From positions 42,648-106,647 of the forward strand of contig JAKVBD010000011.1 of the NCBI GenBank assembly GCA_022446985.1: DNA of 64,000 nt, given 5' to 3'. The position numbers and the translations under genes were made by a program. Below the pieces are notes generated by a model. It saw only the letters and a list, made by a program, of their open reading frames with translations. It searched no databases and was not told the origin of the DNA. The stretch is from Lentisphaerales bacterium. GTDB taxonomy: Bacteria; Verrucomicrobiota; Lentisphaeria; Lentisphaerales; Lentisphaeraceae. This document shows positions 63,868 to 64,000 of this stretch, in pieces (the first letter of the stretch is position 1; the number at the start of each line of letters is the position of its first letter).

Positions 63868-64000
63868 AAATTTAGAGGGAAGTTGGGTAGTCAGTACCAG
63901 GTACAGCTAAAAGGTAATATCATCCGTTAAATTGCCGATATTTTTCCGAAAATTGATTAAAGTTGAGTCAAATCAGAAGCCTGAAAGGGTGTAAATACTT
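63868..64000. other. Window-edge region with GTACC-A-GGTAC palindrome
   Basis: No ORF. It holds GTACC-a-GGTAC at 63894-63904 in the context GGGTAGTCAGTACC. Related text is found at about 61054-61075 (GGGTAGCCGGTGTAGCTAAA) and at 60897-60910 (GTATCAGGTAAAG). Confidence 0.35.

Noticed and set aside
60890..63910. Integron attC sites in the accessory region
   Set aside because: No RYYYAAC/GTTRRRY core pairs with the expected spacing are visible near the repeated junction motifs.
1..64000. CRISPR array or intact insertion sequence
   Set aside because: No run of regularly spaced direct repeats of 25-40 bases, and no transposase reading frame with flanking terminal inverted repeats, was seen.

Overview
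The window reads as a piece of a bacterial chromosome from an AT-rich Gram-negative of the Planctomycetes-Verrucomicrobia-Chlamydiae group, most plausibly a Lentisphaera-like marine bacterium. This is inferred from gene content only, because no rRNA lies in the window. The clues are a zinc-ribbon Ser/Thr kinase, a formylglycine sulfatase, a TAT-exported Gfo/Idh/MocA oxidoreductase, several HEAT-repeat exoproteins, a TonB-like protein with prenyltransferase repeats, and many secreted proteins of unknown function. One tRNA gene (Gln, UUG) is present. No CRISPR array, rRNA or intact insertion sequence was seen.

Layout. 1-5340: truncated Ser/Thr kinase, AraC regulator, tRNA-Gln, then a tight cluster (membrane protein, lytic transglycosylase, HEAT/SirB1-like protein, PAS-AraC regulator). 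5340-5632: a candidate structured non-coding RNA with its own promoter and terminator. 5633-12525: sulfite reductase-TusA fusion, a 530-base regulatory gap with repeated palindromes, and an AAA regulator lacking the sigma54 loop that overlaps recQ. 12522-22393: DnaJ-zinc-finger exoprotein, SDR, HNH protein, secreted protein plus YjbQ, GAF protein, CNNM/CorC protein, SLC12-like transporter, and two small membrane proteins. 22445-29374: OlsF-like bifunctional acyltransferase, prenyltransferase-repeat protein, a 32-residue membrane peptide, and a C39-like protease. 29392-34624: the YbbA/YbbP ABC system, whose permease is split by one in-frame TAG, divergent from a TesA-like esterase and a DUF4105 protein. 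34614-47634: sulfatase, hydrolase, ankyrin protein, a four-gene ABC export operon, an O-antigen-ligase-like protein and a RicT/PSP1 protein. 47842-60651: thioredoxin, DJ-1, esterase, beta-barrel protein, EamA transporter, cytochrome c, Gfo/Idh plus HEAT lipoprotein, NeuA-like cytidylyltransferase, DUF1456, ferritin-like protein, methyltransferase and LRR protein.

60648-64000 is the accessory end: a truncated ceramidase-like gene, a frameshifted tyrosine-recombinase remnant, a YoeB-type toxin with a RelB/DinJ-like antitoxin, and an orphan Rhs C-terminal toxin tip followed by a one-base-overlapping lipoprotein that may be its immunity protein. It looks like a patchwork of insertions and decay.

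Functionally, much of the window serves the cell envelope: peptidoglycan cleavage, lipid acylation, two ABC export systems, O-antigen polymerisation or ligation, beta-barrel and lipoproteins. Regulatory genes (two AraC-type, one GAF-AAA-Fis, one GAF, one kinase) are interspersed. Translational coupling through ATGA or one-base overlaps is common and supports the operons proposed below.
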